A stretch of 64,000 bases of DNA, from the NCBI GenBank assembly GCA_037954665.1, contig JBBMOL010000065.1:2914001-2978000 (forward strand), in the 5' to 3' direction. The stretch comes from Laguncularia racemosa. Its lineage: Eukaryota; Streptophyta; Magnoliopsida; Myrtales; Combretaceae. Positions 36,301 to 49,973 of the stretch are shown here, in pieces. A model generated the notes under the pieces. The model did no database searches, was not told the DNA's origin, and worked only from the letters and a program-made list of their open reading frames with translations. Numbering within the stretch: the stretch's first letter is position 1; each line of letters begins with the position of its first letter. A program made the translations under genes and the position numbers.

Positions 36301-39300
36301 GGATTGAATTCCAGTACTCCAATAATGGTGGAATTGCAGGAGGCAAGAACGCTAGCTGTAAGTGTGTAAGCTATGTGTGGGTACAAATCAGTGTGTGTTT
36401 TATTCCAGGAAAGCGAAAACAAGCAATATGATTGTTACCAGAGAGATATATGTGGTGTAAATAAGTGCAACCATATCGCCAATGTATTGATATGTTGAAT
36501 TATTGACTCTCTCAGAGGAAAGCATTTTGTGGTTAAGCTTTTCCCACTCTGTCTCGATTTATCTCTACTTGTCCTAGTTGTTTCTCATTATTTAAGGTAC
36601 TATTTCAAAACACGACAACATCGATAATACTAAAAACCCTGTGTCATTTCCAGCTAGATGGATTTCGCTATATGGTCTCTATTTTGTTCTTGTGATCTCT
36701 TCTTTAATAGATGTGGATATGGAGAATTTTCAGGTATGTATCTTCATGTGCGTATGGCACGGGTCATGGGATTTATGTGCAAGACTAGAATGTTATAGGA
36801 ATTGTCGATTAATTGGCCACTAATTAGATTGCTTCGAGTTAGAGGGAGGAGATCAATAAAGGCTTGCTGTGAAGTCACTGCTTCGTTTTTAGAAGAGATG
36901 AATAAGAACCCACAATTCTTCTAAGAACCTAACGAATATGTAAGTATGTTGCTAAAGATTAAAGTTAGAGAGAACAATCTTAACAAGAACTTTTTAAAGT
37001 ATATCAATCCAAAATTTTAAATTATTATAAATTTAAATCTAATTATTTAAACCCAATCATCATTGATTCAAATAAATATCCCTAAAATACTATCAAACTT
37101 TGGCTAAACATAGGAGATAAGTCAGGTTGAACCAACAACCCAATCCAAACCGATCTAGAATGGCCGGTTCAATCTGACATTAGACCTACTGGTTAGATAG
37201 ATCCGATAAAAAATTATGGGCAGTTTTATATAAATTGGCATAGAATCGAGGGATCCTAGGCCAATCTCGAATCATTTTTTTTAGACTAAAAAATTGGTGA
37301 TCGCAAGCCTCAGATTGGTTCAACCCGATTCCTATGACTAGCTTTGGCCATTATAATATATTTATATTTGGCCCTTCTACAAGAATTGAATAAGTCATAT
37401 TACTTCGCATTAATATTTTTTACGTTGTTTATTGGTCTTTTTCATACCCACGTTTCATGTGAGTAGTTTCTAAAATGTGAGAACGCCTAATTAAACATCG
37501 TTGAAGCATGTCTCTGTATGTGAATCAATCATCTCGTCTTCAGAACTTCTTAAATCTTAAAAAAAAATTCATACCCAAAGAGAACATTCTAATAGGAATA
37601 GCCGTCTTTGATGGATCCGAATTTATGGGTCCAATTCACTCTTTAAAAATGTTGCCTTGTAGAAATCCATGGATATGAATAAAGAGCTTGCTTATTCTTA
37701 CGCCTATCTATCGTTGTTACTTCTGGTGATCATATAATAACGTAATTACGAAGTTATAATTGCAATCTTCATGTATTAAATGGTAGCCATTTCAACGTTA
37801 TTTAGGGTTTAAGCGAACTAAATATATCTTATTGTGATTAGATATTCGTTCAAATTCAATTCAACGTAAAATCAAACTCCTCAAGTAATTTAATGGATCG
37901 AGTTTTAGCTTCAAATTATTTGGCTTAACAAATTCATAAACCTAATTAAGCTCAAATTAGGTTTAAATACCAATTAAGTTTGAATTAAATTTGAGCATAA
38001 ATATTCTTTTATTAGAACAAAGATATTTTTATTTCAAAATAAATAAGCTTGATTTATTCAAATTTGAATTTATCAAAAGCCACTTTAAATTGAGCTACAA
38101 CTCCAAATCAAATAAACATACCATTTCAGCTCAACTCAACTCATTGACATCTCTAACAATATTTAAACCATAACAAGTTGCATATCACACAATTCATATA
38201 CACCCTTTGTTTTGTTTTTCAATTTGGATCTGACAACATATTTATTTGTATTGTGTGAACGGATAAATATAATGAATAGAAACGGCACATACGATAAATA
38301 GATGTTTTGTTTCCTAGCAAAAAGGAAGCACAGTGTATCCACTGTGTGTGTCTATTATTTACTTGACAATTCACATCATCCATTCACTAACAACGGTGAA
38401 AGGGAAGAAAAAATTGTGGTAGGTCAATATAAATCTACATCTTGCTTTAAAAAGACTGCCATGAGTGGGTTCCCCAGAGAGAATCCTGGCTTTATATCAC
38501 TGAAAAATGCAATATGTCCCTAACTATATGATCATCTTTCATAGATGGAGGACCAAGAAGAGAGATATTGTATGATTGCTGATGCTTATCCAAGCAATAA
38601 CTAAATTGGCTAAGAAATGATATCGGGGTCTATTTGGTTTACCTTTTCCATTTGTTCCTCATTTGTTTGAATTGAATTGTTTACCCTTAAGGTGATGTGT
38701 AGATTTTCACGGCCCCATAAGAAGGACCTTTTATGGTAATTTTGAGTCTAAGAATGTCTTTAGTAAGAGTGGTTTGAGAGATTGGTCATTTAATGGTAGA
38801 TATAAATATATAAAATATGAACTTTTAGAGTTTTTGTAATTATTCACAATAGTATTTCTAATACAATGTTATAATTAAGCCATAGACGAGTCAAGTATAT
38901 ACAATAAAATGCTAAGTTTGAATTTGAGCTGAACTTGAACTTGATTAAACTTATAATTTTAAGTGAGATCCTAATTCGAAAAGTTACTCATGGAGCTTGA
39001 GTTTGAGCTTGCCTAGATCAATCTCATTTTAGCTCAATCATTTAAAGAAAATTATTATTATTTAATTCAAATATCATGATATGTAAACTTGACTAAAATT
39101 TAAGTTAAGCTTAACTTGGAACAGGCGTATGAGTCGGTTGAATCAACTATTATAAATAAATTAAAAAGTCAATTCGATAAATTATTCAATGAGTTCGACT
39201 TCAACTTTAACTTGGTTATTATCGAGTCTAATTTGAATAACTTACAAGTAGGTTGATACTATTTATATCGCTAAATATAAATATCATTCTTTTATTTACT

Positions 39301-39885
39301 TTTACTTATTACTATATATTACATACAATATTACCTCATAATAAATCTTTTTCCCCCTCTTTGACGTGACCTCATAATATCTTTAAATGAATCATTTAAG
39401 AAAAAAAATTAAGATCAAAGTGAATGTAATGAAAATCAATGCCTAAATTATTGTTTTGAATTCGGGAAAAATACATACATATATTGTAGTGAATGTAAAT
39501 CACAATTGTATGATAAGAAATTTTAAGAGACCCCTTAAAGAAAAAACCCTAAAAAGATAATTTTTTCTAAAATCAAATTGTGTTTCCATTACTAATCAGG
39601 TTAGGTAGTGACCATTGATGGAGGAACCCTAGGACACTGTTGGGAATGGGAGGAGCGTCACGTTAGAGGACAGTTGGAGTTTTTGCCTCCATAGAGTCGT
39701 AGAGGTATACAGTTTTGGGGGGCTGGCGTCATACAAGAATATCAATTATTAATGCCTTTGAGTCACATCACTTTCCTCGCTTTCTTGCCTGCCCCCTTCT
39801 GGGAATTTTGTTAATTTCCATGGAAAAAAGAGGCTCTGATCTGTAAATGCAGCTACACATAATTACTTGAAAACTGGTAATATAG

Positions 39886-39918
<33 letters not shown>

Positions 39919-41306
39919 TGATACACATATTAGCATACTTAATTAAAATAAAAAAATTATTATTTTCATTTTTTTTAATTTTCTTTCTACTAAAATATAC
40001 AATATATATCGAAAAGCCTAAATATTATTTTTTTAGGATTATTAATAAGTTTATTTTCATTTCAAATGCATTTCTAGAGGATCCATGCTCGATTGCAATT
40101 AGGATATAGGCCATGAAGAATGTTTAAAAAAGTGAGTAAACATTTACATGGCTCGGGTCAAGGGTGCTTCAAGCAACATCACAAAGATTAGAATGAAATG
40201 GGTCTTCTCAAATCAATCATCTTTCTCACTTCGTTTGGATAAAATGAAGAGGAGATACAAACCATAAATATATAGACCGTAGAGATAAGAGTATGATATA
40301 AATAGAAGGAAAGACAGCAGGTGTAATATAATTAATAGCTAGGGTTGTTTTGGACCATTCATTTATTATTATTATTTCAAAAATTAGTTGGACCACTTAC
40401 AGTTTATAGACCAAATTTTCTCTCTTTTTCCTTACAATATGCCCACAAGTAATAATAACAGTACATGGTATTTTATATATTGGGAATTTATTTATTTATT
40501 TAAATAAAAGTTAATTTGTTCACCTAATCTTTTTCCATTAACTACTTTTAATTAATAATTAAAATATTAATAAAAATGTTTGATTATTCTACTTACGATT
40601 GTTATATGAATCTCTATTTACTTACTGTTTTCTTTCTTGTTATTCTTATGTTTTGTTTAGAGATATATAGATCGATATAGACCAATTGGGTAGTAAATAA
40701 GCTTATTTATTATTATAAAGGTAGGATAGTAAGTACCGTATTGTCTTATTGTGCTAGCGAGAACTCAGAACCATGATAGTTGGTAGTAAATCTTTAATTA
40801 TTTTAGCGGCAATGACCATGACACCAAGATTACATGAATAGATGTTTCGAGAGCCTAAAACTGTGACATCAAGCACCCCTATTATATTGATAAAATGCAA
40901 ACATCCTAAGTTGCTTAAAAGGATCTAGTTGCTCTACAAAGCATTGGTCTTTCATGAACTTTTTTCCTTTTTTATTTTTTTCTTACAATAGTCAGACACA
41001 AATTGGCCAAATTTTCACCGTTGAGTGCAACGGGCATTTGGCCTTTAATTTTCTTTTTCTTTGTGCTGTTGCTTGCAACGGCTATTTAGATCCTTTTTTA
41101 AAAAAAAATAGTATATGTCGTAATAATAATTAATTCTTTAGACTTCAATAATCTTGAATAAATATTCGAAGTATTAGTTTGACAAGTAATAATTATATGA
41201 GACCTACAAAAGTTTTTTAAACAATTGCTAAATAACTCTTTTGAAATAACACATAGATAAAATGAAAATTCTGCAAAAATGAGAGTTGTTTAAGATAATG
41301 ATGTAC
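33330..41306. other. long gene-poor AT-rich region
   Basis: No gene supported. An ORF at 34898-35128 has a basic PKKKRKKRAL stretch but no recognised family. Small foldback-like repeats occur: a GGTTGAACC-bearing inverted repeat around 37120-37340, and two AT-rich patches rich in GAGCTTGAGTTTGAGC-type words on opposite strands (38900-39240 and 37840-38155; the latter ends CATTGACATCTCTA, resembling hAT MITE ends). A (TA)n tract lies at 39887-39912. The patch 39590-39740 is richer in GC but shows no coding signal I recognise. Confidence 0.5.
39887..39912. repeat. (TA)n microsatellite
   Basis: Run of TA dinucleotides; the ORF crossing it (39867-40109) is an artefact. Confidence 0.88.
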
Positions 41307-42910
41307 GGATGCCACCAAACGAGTCATTATAGAATACTCGATTCAGTAAAAACTTTATAAGATTTTGGGATGGGTTTTGGGAATGATGTAAAACCCTATA
41401 GGATTTCAAGGCAAATTTTAGGATGTATTAAAAAAAAAAAAACTTGAACTCAATAAAAATAATTAATATATGTAATAAAATTTAAAGTCTACTATGCTAT
41501 GTGTGTAATTGAAAAAAATTAGTAATTAATAAAAATTACACAAACTACCCAACAGTGCTGATCACCTCAAAGTTTGTCAAGTGTTTGTGTTTTGTTGTTT
41601 GCAGTTTTAAGTTTACTTAAAAACGTGGTAAAAAAAAAAAGAAAAAGAAAAATTTTCTTTTGTATTTTGATTTTTAAAACAAACTACAAATACAAACCAT
41701 GGTTGTTTGATCGAGGAGTTTCCTACCCCTACTCCCTACACATTGCCCTATCCACATTGTACGATCTATCTTAGCAAATTTATCAAACTCACAATTTTAT
41801 CTAAAATTGCTAAAGGGTCTATAAAATTAGAATGTAAAATCAAAATGTAAAAAATGTAAGTTTCTACAACTTAAGTACAATAGCTTTAAAAAATTCTAGA
41901 TATATTTATTATAGTAATAAAAAACGGAATATAAGATGGAATAAAGAAATTTGACATAAATTTTAGTCATAATTCACAATAAAAGTTATATACTAATAAT
42001 ACAAATAAATAACTTATGTTGTTGAGCTAATGTATAAAATTACAATATAAATATTAATACCAATATGAAATAGATTACAATATAAATTATAATAATAATA
42101 TATAATACTAAAAAAATTATCAACTCCCTTTTCATCATGAAAAGTCAACTATTGCCAACTCTCTTTTTACTATCACCGTCATCATCATCATTGTCTTCAT
42201 CTTCAATACCAGCATCATTATTGGCACCACTACCAATGATATCCTTATATTTCAATTCCATTTTTTTCAAAGAACTAATAATATTCATATCTTTTGAAAG
42301 CCAAGTTGTTTTTCTAGTTTTTAGTTTATTTAACTTAAATAGGTAGAATCAGTAAATTTGGTCAAAAATGTAAAATTCCACCAATTTTAGGTGTAGACTC
42401 ATAATTCTACCACGAGTTTATATTAAAATAATTTTATACCAAAGTTAACTTGGAAAGACCTCGTAAAATCGTAAACCCATAGAATCGTATAGGTAAAATC
42501 ACGATTTTGACAATTATGTATCTTAGTCTTTCACTATTTTTTTTTCTTTTCTTTCTTTCCACTATCCATGTTGCAATTGGCAATATCAATCCCCTTTCTT
42601 TTACTTTTCTTTCACTCGTCCACTCCATTGTATTTCAATGGCACAAGGTGATGTTTAACTTATGCTTTTGTGAAGATAAAATTAAAAAAAAAAATGCAAT
42701 GAGAAGTAGGGAATAAGGGTGGGTTGAGTTATAATTGGGTTTCAAAAAGCCCTATATGGTGTAAGTTCTAGTACAATGGTCAAAATCCTATAGGGTTTGG
42801 GGTGAGATCTAGCATTCCCTATACCTTACTGAATCGAATTCGAGTTTTATATAATCCATCCTAAACTAACCCTAGTGATAACCCTATACTGATGTGCTCA
42901 ACAACTTGCC
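41307..42910. repeat. putative non-autonomous DNA element with inverted ends
   Basis: A block near the left end (CTCGATTCAGTA ... GGGAATG ... AAACCCTATAGGATTT, 41337-41410) recurs in inverted orientation at 42780-42850 (AAATCCTATAGGGTTT ... CTTACTGAATCGAATTCGAG). Between them is AT-rich sequence with no transposase. The left terminus is shared with the 27.97-kb end of another repeat in the window. End points are approximate and no target duplication is evident. Confidence 0.42.
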
Positions 42911-43039
42911 AAGCAACCCCATTGATAAAGGTGCTTTAAGTACTAGGATTTTGCTAGATATGTTGACAGACAAGATGGTAGTACATCTATCATGATGATT
43001 CTACTATATTCTCTTACGTCTTCAATCTATGAGATTTGA

Positions 43040-43700
43040 GATTCAATCTAGTGAGTAAGAGGAAGAGTGCCCAAAAAGGTAGAATCAATGCAAGATATGA
43101 GATGACAAAGATAAAGTAGTTGATGATGTGGCAATAGCTAAGTTTGAGCATGATGAGATATTACTGGTTTCTAATGGTTTGAGGAGATCTTTAGATTAGG
43201 TCTTAGGTTCTAAAGTGTGCTCCACATGTATTACAAAGAGATTAGTTCTTAATTGGTAGAGGTTGGAAATTGTTAAGCTAGGTGGAGTTCAGCTCAGATT
43301 GCATGATAAGTAGATGTGCAAGGTGTTTAATGTGAGGCATGTGTCATGATATATGATTCATCTCTTAGTTTATTAGATGATATTGGTTAGAATAGTATAG
43401 TAAGACCCAATTGTATGGAGGTTTGGTGGTGAAGAATGGAGTTAAATCTAATACTTGTTCCTATTAGAAGAGACTATGATTCGTAACTGTTGTGTTTTAG
43501 ATTTGGATTATAAGGTGATGAATCCTAATGGATGTGTCATTGCCCATGAGGAAAGAAAATGTGCTTTTGCAATCTTGTGAAAAGATTCATCATAATTTAC
43601 TTAAGTGTCATATGAAGTCCTTAGGTGAATAGAGTATGAAGAAAAAAAGAGACTAAAAGTCTAGTGTTTGATAAGTTAAGATGTGCTAACCGATGTGAGT
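43040..43700 (+). pseudogene. decayed copia-like protease-region relic
   Basis: Plus-strand reading gives 'LLVSNGLRRSLD', then a D-S-like 'VLGSKVCSTCITKRLV' block, 'RLEIVKLGGVQL' and 'CKVFNVRHV' separated by stops. The order resembles the region around the aspartic protease active site and the following 'VRHVPxLxxNLIS' strand of copia polyproteins. It is heavily decayed and the assignment is tentative. Confidence 0.38.
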
Positions 43701-46700
43701 GAAGTGACGTCATTGGTGGCAAAGGAGTTCATAACTAGACACAATTTTCCTTAGTAAATGAGTCGCATCACTTGGGTATAAGATGACTGCTCACAAGTTA
43801 ACAACTAGGTAGCCAAAACAAGAGTGTGCCTAGATTGGATAAAGGAACTAAAAGTAGGTAGAGATCAAGTGTATGTGTATATTAACTATATTATAGCTAG
43901 TCTTAAACTCACATTAGACTTATGGAGAATTGGTTGGCAAAATGGAATAATCTAGGAATGTGGTAAATTTTTTAAGAATAAAATATAGAATTAATAGTTA
44001 TTATTTTATTTGATTGCATTTAAAATGACATCGGTAATAAAGGGAACATATCTAAAAATACCAATATACCTTTGTCTAATCCATGGCTTAATTGTTAAGT
44101 TAAGGTCTCATGGGTAGAGTATAAAAATATACAAAAGAAAAAAAAATCATAGAATATCTATTACTTTAGCCCTTAGAAGTCATTGCAATTTCTAATTTGA
44201 CACCAATTTTGTAGGATAATTATTCCATAAACTAAACAAAATAAAGATTTTATAAAAGAGGAATAACTACTCCATTTTTTTTTTTTTGTGAAGTTAATCA
44301 AAACATGTAGTCAAAGAATTGAAATGTTAAAAGCAGTAAGTGAAGACCATAGTGTACCTAAACTAACCGACAAAAGTTGGCCAATCAGGTAGCCCAAGTC
44401 ATAGATTCTCTCTATTGGTTGATTAAGTAAGTGGCAATGAGCCAACTTTCCTTTGTTGGTGAACCAGATTCAAGCAACTTGTTTTTGATAATTTCTTGTT
44501 TTGATTTTACTTAGTACCTAATTAACTTTCATATGGGGGTTTAGATTTTTGTAATTATATATATATATATGTATATAATTTGATAAGTTTAGTCGAGAAC
44601 CATATGGATTCAAGGGAAATAGATCATGGAGAGATGCTTTAAGAGATTGTGAGGATTACATATCTATTTATTACGCTAGAGAATTTATTTACAATCTTGT
44701 CTAAGCAATTTAGAGATTTTAACATTACAAGATTCCCTTCTTCATTACTCTGCTACATCTTGTTGTTTTGTGTTAAGCCAATCCCTAACTATCAAAATTT
44801 AGACTAAATCCACTCAAATTTGTGCCAAAGCTAAGCGAAACTCAACAAGGATGTTCTTGAAGAATGCTTAGCCAGCTTATATGTATTAAAAAGGCCAAGT
44901 GGATCATTCAAAGCCAGACGCAATAAGTTAATTGAGTAGTTTGCTGTTGAATTTTGTTGCTTTGGATAACGACCAGTGGATGCTATGCCTATTACTTCTG
45001 ACATATTGGGCCATTTGGCATTTAAGGAAAGAAAAGGCACTTGAGAATGCAAACTATATAGTGGACTGCATGCAGCTCTATGGTTTCATTATTTTCAAAT
45101 TGAAATAAATGTTGATGGAATTTGGGTAGTAGAGAAGTGGTTGTTAGAGAGAGTGAATTTGGAAAATAAATGTCTGCCGTGGCTCAAATGCATCCACCTC
45201 CTAATAAAGTTGACCTAATTTTAGTAATATCAATACCAAAGCTAACATAGCTAATATTTATTTTATTTTACCCTTATTAATTGTTTTCGAACTAAGTTTT
45301 TTTTTTTTTTCAAGTTTATAAATTAATTTTTTGTCATGGCTATAAGGATTATGCCAATGTTTTTGGATGCTTTAAAGGAAGGGCAAGGGAGAACTTATTT
45401 GGTGCCAAGACCAAAAATAGAAGATTATCATATGATTGGAAATATGGAGGATTAGATTGAAGTTTAGCACAATTATAAAACGTAATTATTATCTCAAAAG
45501 TTACTTCAAGTGCCCTTATTTTACCCACGTCCTTAAAATAAGTAGGAAGTTTGTCATGGGTAATATTCATTTGTATGTAATTTAGCCCTAATAAACATTT
45601 ACTAATTCCAAATCTATCTCTTTAACGTATTTAAAATACTTATGTAATCGATATAAACATATTCAAAATGAAAATTTAAAGACAGTTTATGCATTGAAAT
45701 TTCTAAGATAAAGTTTTTATGTTCACATTTTATAGTTTTATTTGTGATCCCACATATCAAATGCCGCTGTAAATAAATGAGAGCAAAAACAGTAGAAAAT
45801 GATCTTGATATTATCTATTTATTTTTCATTCTTTTCTTTGGCAACCATATATTTAGACTGAAGTATGTCCTACTTCAGTAGGAAAACGATACTTAAACCG
45901 TACGGACCTATGACCTAGGCTAAATAGACGTTATTAGTACGTTACGAAGGACAGGATAGGGGACGCAGTAACACGACAGCACGCATGGTACATTGTTGTC
46001 CTTGTGGACTTCTATAATATATGTTTTCTTTATATTTGTCAGGATACTTCTGAGAGCTTAATGTAACTTTCTGCATAATGTAATTTGTACATGTTGACTG
46101 AATTGTAGCTGATACCAGTGACATAATCAAATATACTTGTTAATATAAATATAATTAAATAACAATGAAAAAATTAAAAAATATAGTATTTTATATGTTG
46201 ATGCCAATTGATTAGAAATAAATTTTTAAAAAAATAAAAAAGGTAATTTCAAGGAATCTCAATTTCTTGAGATGTCAATAACTAGCTTGCTAGTAAAAAG
46301 TAAAATAAAATAGACTTTATAATTTGTTTTTTTTTTTTTAAAGGTGAATTTGGAGATGAAAGGAATAGTGAAACCGAAAATGCCTTAATGAAATGAAAAA
46401 TAAAAACAGTTAATTTCTAGATTCAACAACATTCGTTGCGAAATAATTAGGTAACTTATACAAACCATCATCCTTGATTACAATAAAAATCTAAGTATTT
46501 AAATTTTTCAAGGAATTCTATTAATCTCTAATTACTTGCTAGTTTTTTTTTTTTAATTCAAATAGCCATAGACTAACATATGTATGCAATTAATCAAATT
46601 CAAATCCACTTTGATTAAAATCAGGTTAGCAAGATGTGTGTTCCACTAAGATTTCTAATGCTAATTTCAAATATTCAGCATGCTCTAGCAATATTAGTCC

Positions 46701-47017
46701 CACCTGATTAAATTTGATGACGAAGTTTTTCAGTCCATTACTATCTCATTTTTTTTTTTTAAAAAAAAAAAAAGCATATCATTAATAATGAGCTAAGTTT
46801 GAAGAATATCTATCTGTTCAACGGAAAATAAATAAATAAACAAATAAAAGAATATCCATCTTTGTTGCTTTTTAGGTAGTGTTCTAAAGAATAATTGCAT
46901 AAATGTTTTTTGTACTCAAAACAATTCTAGTATAAGTGTATACTAATTTACCTGATTTTACTCCAACAATCTTAATCTTAAGACGTATAATAGTTATGAG
47001 AGTAACTTAATGGAATC
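43701..47017. other. AT-rich spacer before the P450 relic
   Basis: No gene recognised. ORFs at 44831-45052 and 45349-45570 (minus) match nothing I know. Contains a (TA)n tract near 44556-44570 and several poly-A/T runs. Confidence 0.5.
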
Positions 47018-47977
47018 AATCATTTGGTGGTAAGGAGGTACTTGGCCTCAGTTGCATTCAATTGCATCACAAGGATGGTTTTTGGGACAAGGTTTACGTC
47101 GGGGGATGGGTTGATCAATCAGCAAGGCTTGGAGTTCAAGCAGATTGTAGCAGAGGCAAATAACCAAGGGGGGCTTATTTGGCATTTTGGATTATGTCCC
47201 TTGGCTAGGTTACATTTTTTAGCCTAAAGACAGGGCACTAGCGACGCATGCAAGGCGGAGGGACCGGCTCATCCGAGGAATCATTCAAGAACTGTAAAAG
47301 AGTCCAACAAAAGGGTGTTGTGCAAAGAAACAATTTGTGGGTGCATTGCTTGATTTGCAGGATAGAATATGATCTAAGTGAGGAGACCATTATGGAACTA
47401 CTTTGGGACATGGTCACTGCTGGGATGGAGACAGTTGCGATATCTGTAGATTGAACCATGGCCCAAGTGATCGAAAGTCCAAGAATACAGAAAAAGGTTC
47501 AAGAGGAGCTGGGTCAAGTTATCGGCCAGGATCGCTCGATGACAGAAACCGACCTCTCAAAGCTCCCTTACTTGCAATGCCTCACCAAAGAGGCATTAAG
47601 GTTGCACCCCCACAACCCCTTTGATGTTGCCTCACAAGGCCAGTGCTAATGTCAAAATTGGCAGCTATGACATTCCCAAAGGGTCCATTGTGTTTGTAAA
47701 CAAATGGGCAATTGCACGTGACCCTGAGGCTTGGAAGGACTTGTTGGAGTTCAGCCCCGAGCGCTTTCTTGAAGAGGATGTCGACATGAAGGGCCAAAAC
47801 TCCAAGCTTCTTCCATTTGGGTCGCGGAGACGGATTTGCCCCGCAGCACGGCTTAGTAACATCTTGGTAACATCTATGCTGGGCCATTTATTGCATCACT
47901 TCTCTTGGACAACCACTAAAGAAATCAACATGGATGAAAGCCCTGGATTATTGTGTTACGTGAAGTTTATCCCCTAG
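47018..47977 (+). pseudogene. CYP98A-type cytochrome P450 pseudogene (C-terminal two-thirds)
   Basis: The reading matches plant CYP98A (p-coumaroyl ester 3'-hydroxylase of the phenylpropanoid/lignin pathway) in order: 'YLASVAFNCITRMVFG', 'QQGLEFKQIVAEANNQ', 'LSEETIMELLWDMVTAGME' (I-helix, AGxET), 'KKVQEELGQVIGQDRSMTE', 'LPYLQCLTKEALRLHP' (K-helix ExxR), 'LPHKASANVKIGSYDIPKGS', 'SPERFLEEDVDMKG', 'LLPFG'. It is dead: the N-terminal membrane anchor and about the first 130 residues are missing; the frame shifts near 47222, 47370 and 47620; the usual Trp after the I-helix is a TGA at 47452-47454. The haem-binding loop keeps its Cys but has Ser and Ala where the family has Gly. The coding stretches join without visible introns over the part retained. 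Whether it arose by retroposition cannot be decided here. Confidence 0.88.
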
Positions 47978-48094
47978 AGGCAGTGCCAAAACTGAGGTTA
48001 CCATGACATATGTATGACGTCTGAAAGTGACTAGTTTGGTTAGAATAATACGATTTGCAGGAGCATAAGACAAATTGACAACATTAGATACCAA

Positions 48095-48100
48095 TTTATT
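48095..48100 (-). terminator. possible former poly(A) signal of the dioxygenase gene
   Basis: AATAAA on the minus strand (TTTATT on plus), about 95 bp beyond the Harbinger insertion site. If the transposon is removed in thought, this lies roughly 110 bp past the dioxygenase stop codon, a plausible 3' UTR length. This is inference from position only. Confidence 0.3.
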
Positions 48101-48196
48101 ACTACGTGCTTAGTCCACATAGGATTATGAACAAAAAGCTTATTTTTGCAAACAAAGAGAGGAAACAGCTCCACTAGCTAGTTTCTTGAACCATAA

Positions 48197-48211
48197 GGTT
48201 GCGTTGGTTGG
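48197..48211 (+). repeat. Harbinger left terminal inverted repeat
   Basis: GGTTGCGTTGGTTGG immediately after the TAA duplication; pairs imperfectly with the complement of 54269-54285. Confidence 0.82.
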
Positions 48212-48227
48212 CTTAGGAATTCGGCAC

Positions 48228-48385
48228 TGGACTGGACAAAATTTTTTGTCCTCCGTTTGGTTGCCATCGTTGAAGCAAGTACTGAATTAAACACAAATAT
48301 GGTACTGGACTAAATCAGATATTTTAGTACAGTGTATAATTCGGTACAAAAAATTCGGCACTGGACTACAACCCAATTTTTGCAA
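48228..48385. repeat. left subterminal ACTGGAC motif cluster
   Basis: CACTGGACTGGAC, TACTGGACTAAA, and CACTGGACTACA occur within 160 bp, plus variants such as AGTACTGAAT. The same word in both orientations is concentrated at the other end. Such subterminal repeats are usual binding sites for Harbinger Myb-like or transposase proteins. Confidence 0.65.
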
Positions 48386-49973
48386 AATTCCCAATTTGCC
48401 CCTCAATGATCGCATGTTACTTTACTTCCCTCTTCGTTCTGCATCAAATTGTTCTGTCATTTCCGTCACTTTCCCTTCCTTCTTTGTTCTCCAATTTTTT
48501 CTCTTCATCACGCAACTGCTTCGGAGGAGGAACAACGACAACTCATCGGCGCCGGTCCGTCCACCATTAGGTTTGTATGCTTCCATCTCTTCTCAAATCG
48601 TTGATTCCTTTACAATGTTCGTCGCATGGTTGATCGATTTTTCCATGTCGTTGTCGCTGGTCCTTCTCTGTCGCTTGTCGTATGTTCCTTCTATGCTTCT
48701 TGCTTAGATGGGGTTTAGCTGGTTATTTAGGTTACTTAAGGGATAGGGTTTAGGTTATTGGATTTTGATTTAAGGTTTAGGTTTAGGTTAATTGACTCTA
48801 GATTAAGAAACACTGATGAGTTATATCATATTCCCATTTCCTCTCATTCCGCTATTTGATTATAATGACAATCAAAGGTCATTTTGTGCTAATGATTTTA
48901 ATATGGACATGCAGTAAACAATTCCCTTCAAGGTTAGGACGTGACAAGCAGTTTACCTCTCTGTTGGGTACTGTATAGAGCAGACCTTTGCTCTTAGCAA
49001 ACATGACTCTTTCATGGTTGGCTAAATTATGTCTTGAGAATTTTCATTCCCATTTCAAGTGAACAAAGAACCTTTACATGCCGCAGAACTCAATAATTTG
49101 TTTGTCTATAATGAATCCAGATGTGCACTGATTAGTCTTTGTTGGGCTGATTTAGATGTGGCTCTTGAATATATGTTCTTAGAAGTTGAGTGTTCTAGGA
49201 GAAATGAATAGAGAATATTGTTGCTTAAAGTAAGAGGGAGGGGGTAAAAAAGAGAGAAAAAGTCTAGTTTTTGCAATTTTCTTTTTCCCATGTAATTGTA
49301 ATGGATTAGAAGCCCATAGAGTGACACTTGATTTTCTTTTCTTTGTTGTATTGAAGTTTACGCACGGAGACTGCAAGCTTTGAAAGCTCTCACATATGCT
49401 CTGCTTTTTGCTCTTTCATATTGTACTTCCAATGGTGGATAAATGTCTTCATAAAATTTGGTTGTCTGCTTTTCCCGTTCTTTCCTATTTAGCCTTACAT
49501 ACATACTTGAAGAAAATTAGCATGAAATCCTGTTGTTGGAACAGGCATCTTTGCACAATGTACAGTGACATATTAACTTCCTATGATGTGCAACAATATG
49601 TTAAATTTTATGCACAACATGCAGATTTGCGACTGCAAAATGTATGTTTCAGAAATTGCATATAATTCAATCATTCACATGAACGCATCCTGTTGGACTC
49701 GCTAAGACATGCCAATCATATGACTACCTGGAATTTCATCTTTCGCCTTTTTAAAGAATTCTCTCCTACTATAATGAGATAGACAATACTAATAGAGGAT
49801 ACTCGTCCACATTTTCCTTTCGTTGGAGCTCCATCATTTTGTTCCAGCCATGATATGATAACTCTAGAAATTGTGTATGATAGGGAGTTAGTGTAGTCCC
49901 TAAATGATGTAGATGTTGTGGTATATTGTGTAAAATCAGAATCTGATCATTCTTCCTAAGAAAGATTGACTTC
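48386..49973. other. internal Harbinger sequence, 5' part, no supported gene
   Basis: An ORF at 48396-48707 (plus) translates to a hydrophobic, low-information peptide and I do not believe it is coding; it may be part of a leader. The stretch 49000-49970 looks like non-coding host-derived sequence. Read on the minus strand it lies directly downstream of the RING-fragment stop codon and may be its captured 3' UTR and flank. Confidence 0.4.

Noticed and set aside
36143..36431. Overlapping ORFs on both strands near 36.2-36.4 kb
   Set aside because: No recognised domain and opposite-strand overlap; a patch of average composition with no splice context that I can support.
37120..37340. MITE with GGTTGAACC inverted ends
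   Set aside because: The inverted match is short and no target duplication could be found, so it is only mentioned in the regional note.
48396..48707. 103-codon ORF near the left end of the Harbinger element
   Set aside because: Hydrophobic, low-information translation with no similarity to Harbinger proteins; more likely non-coding leader or end sequence.
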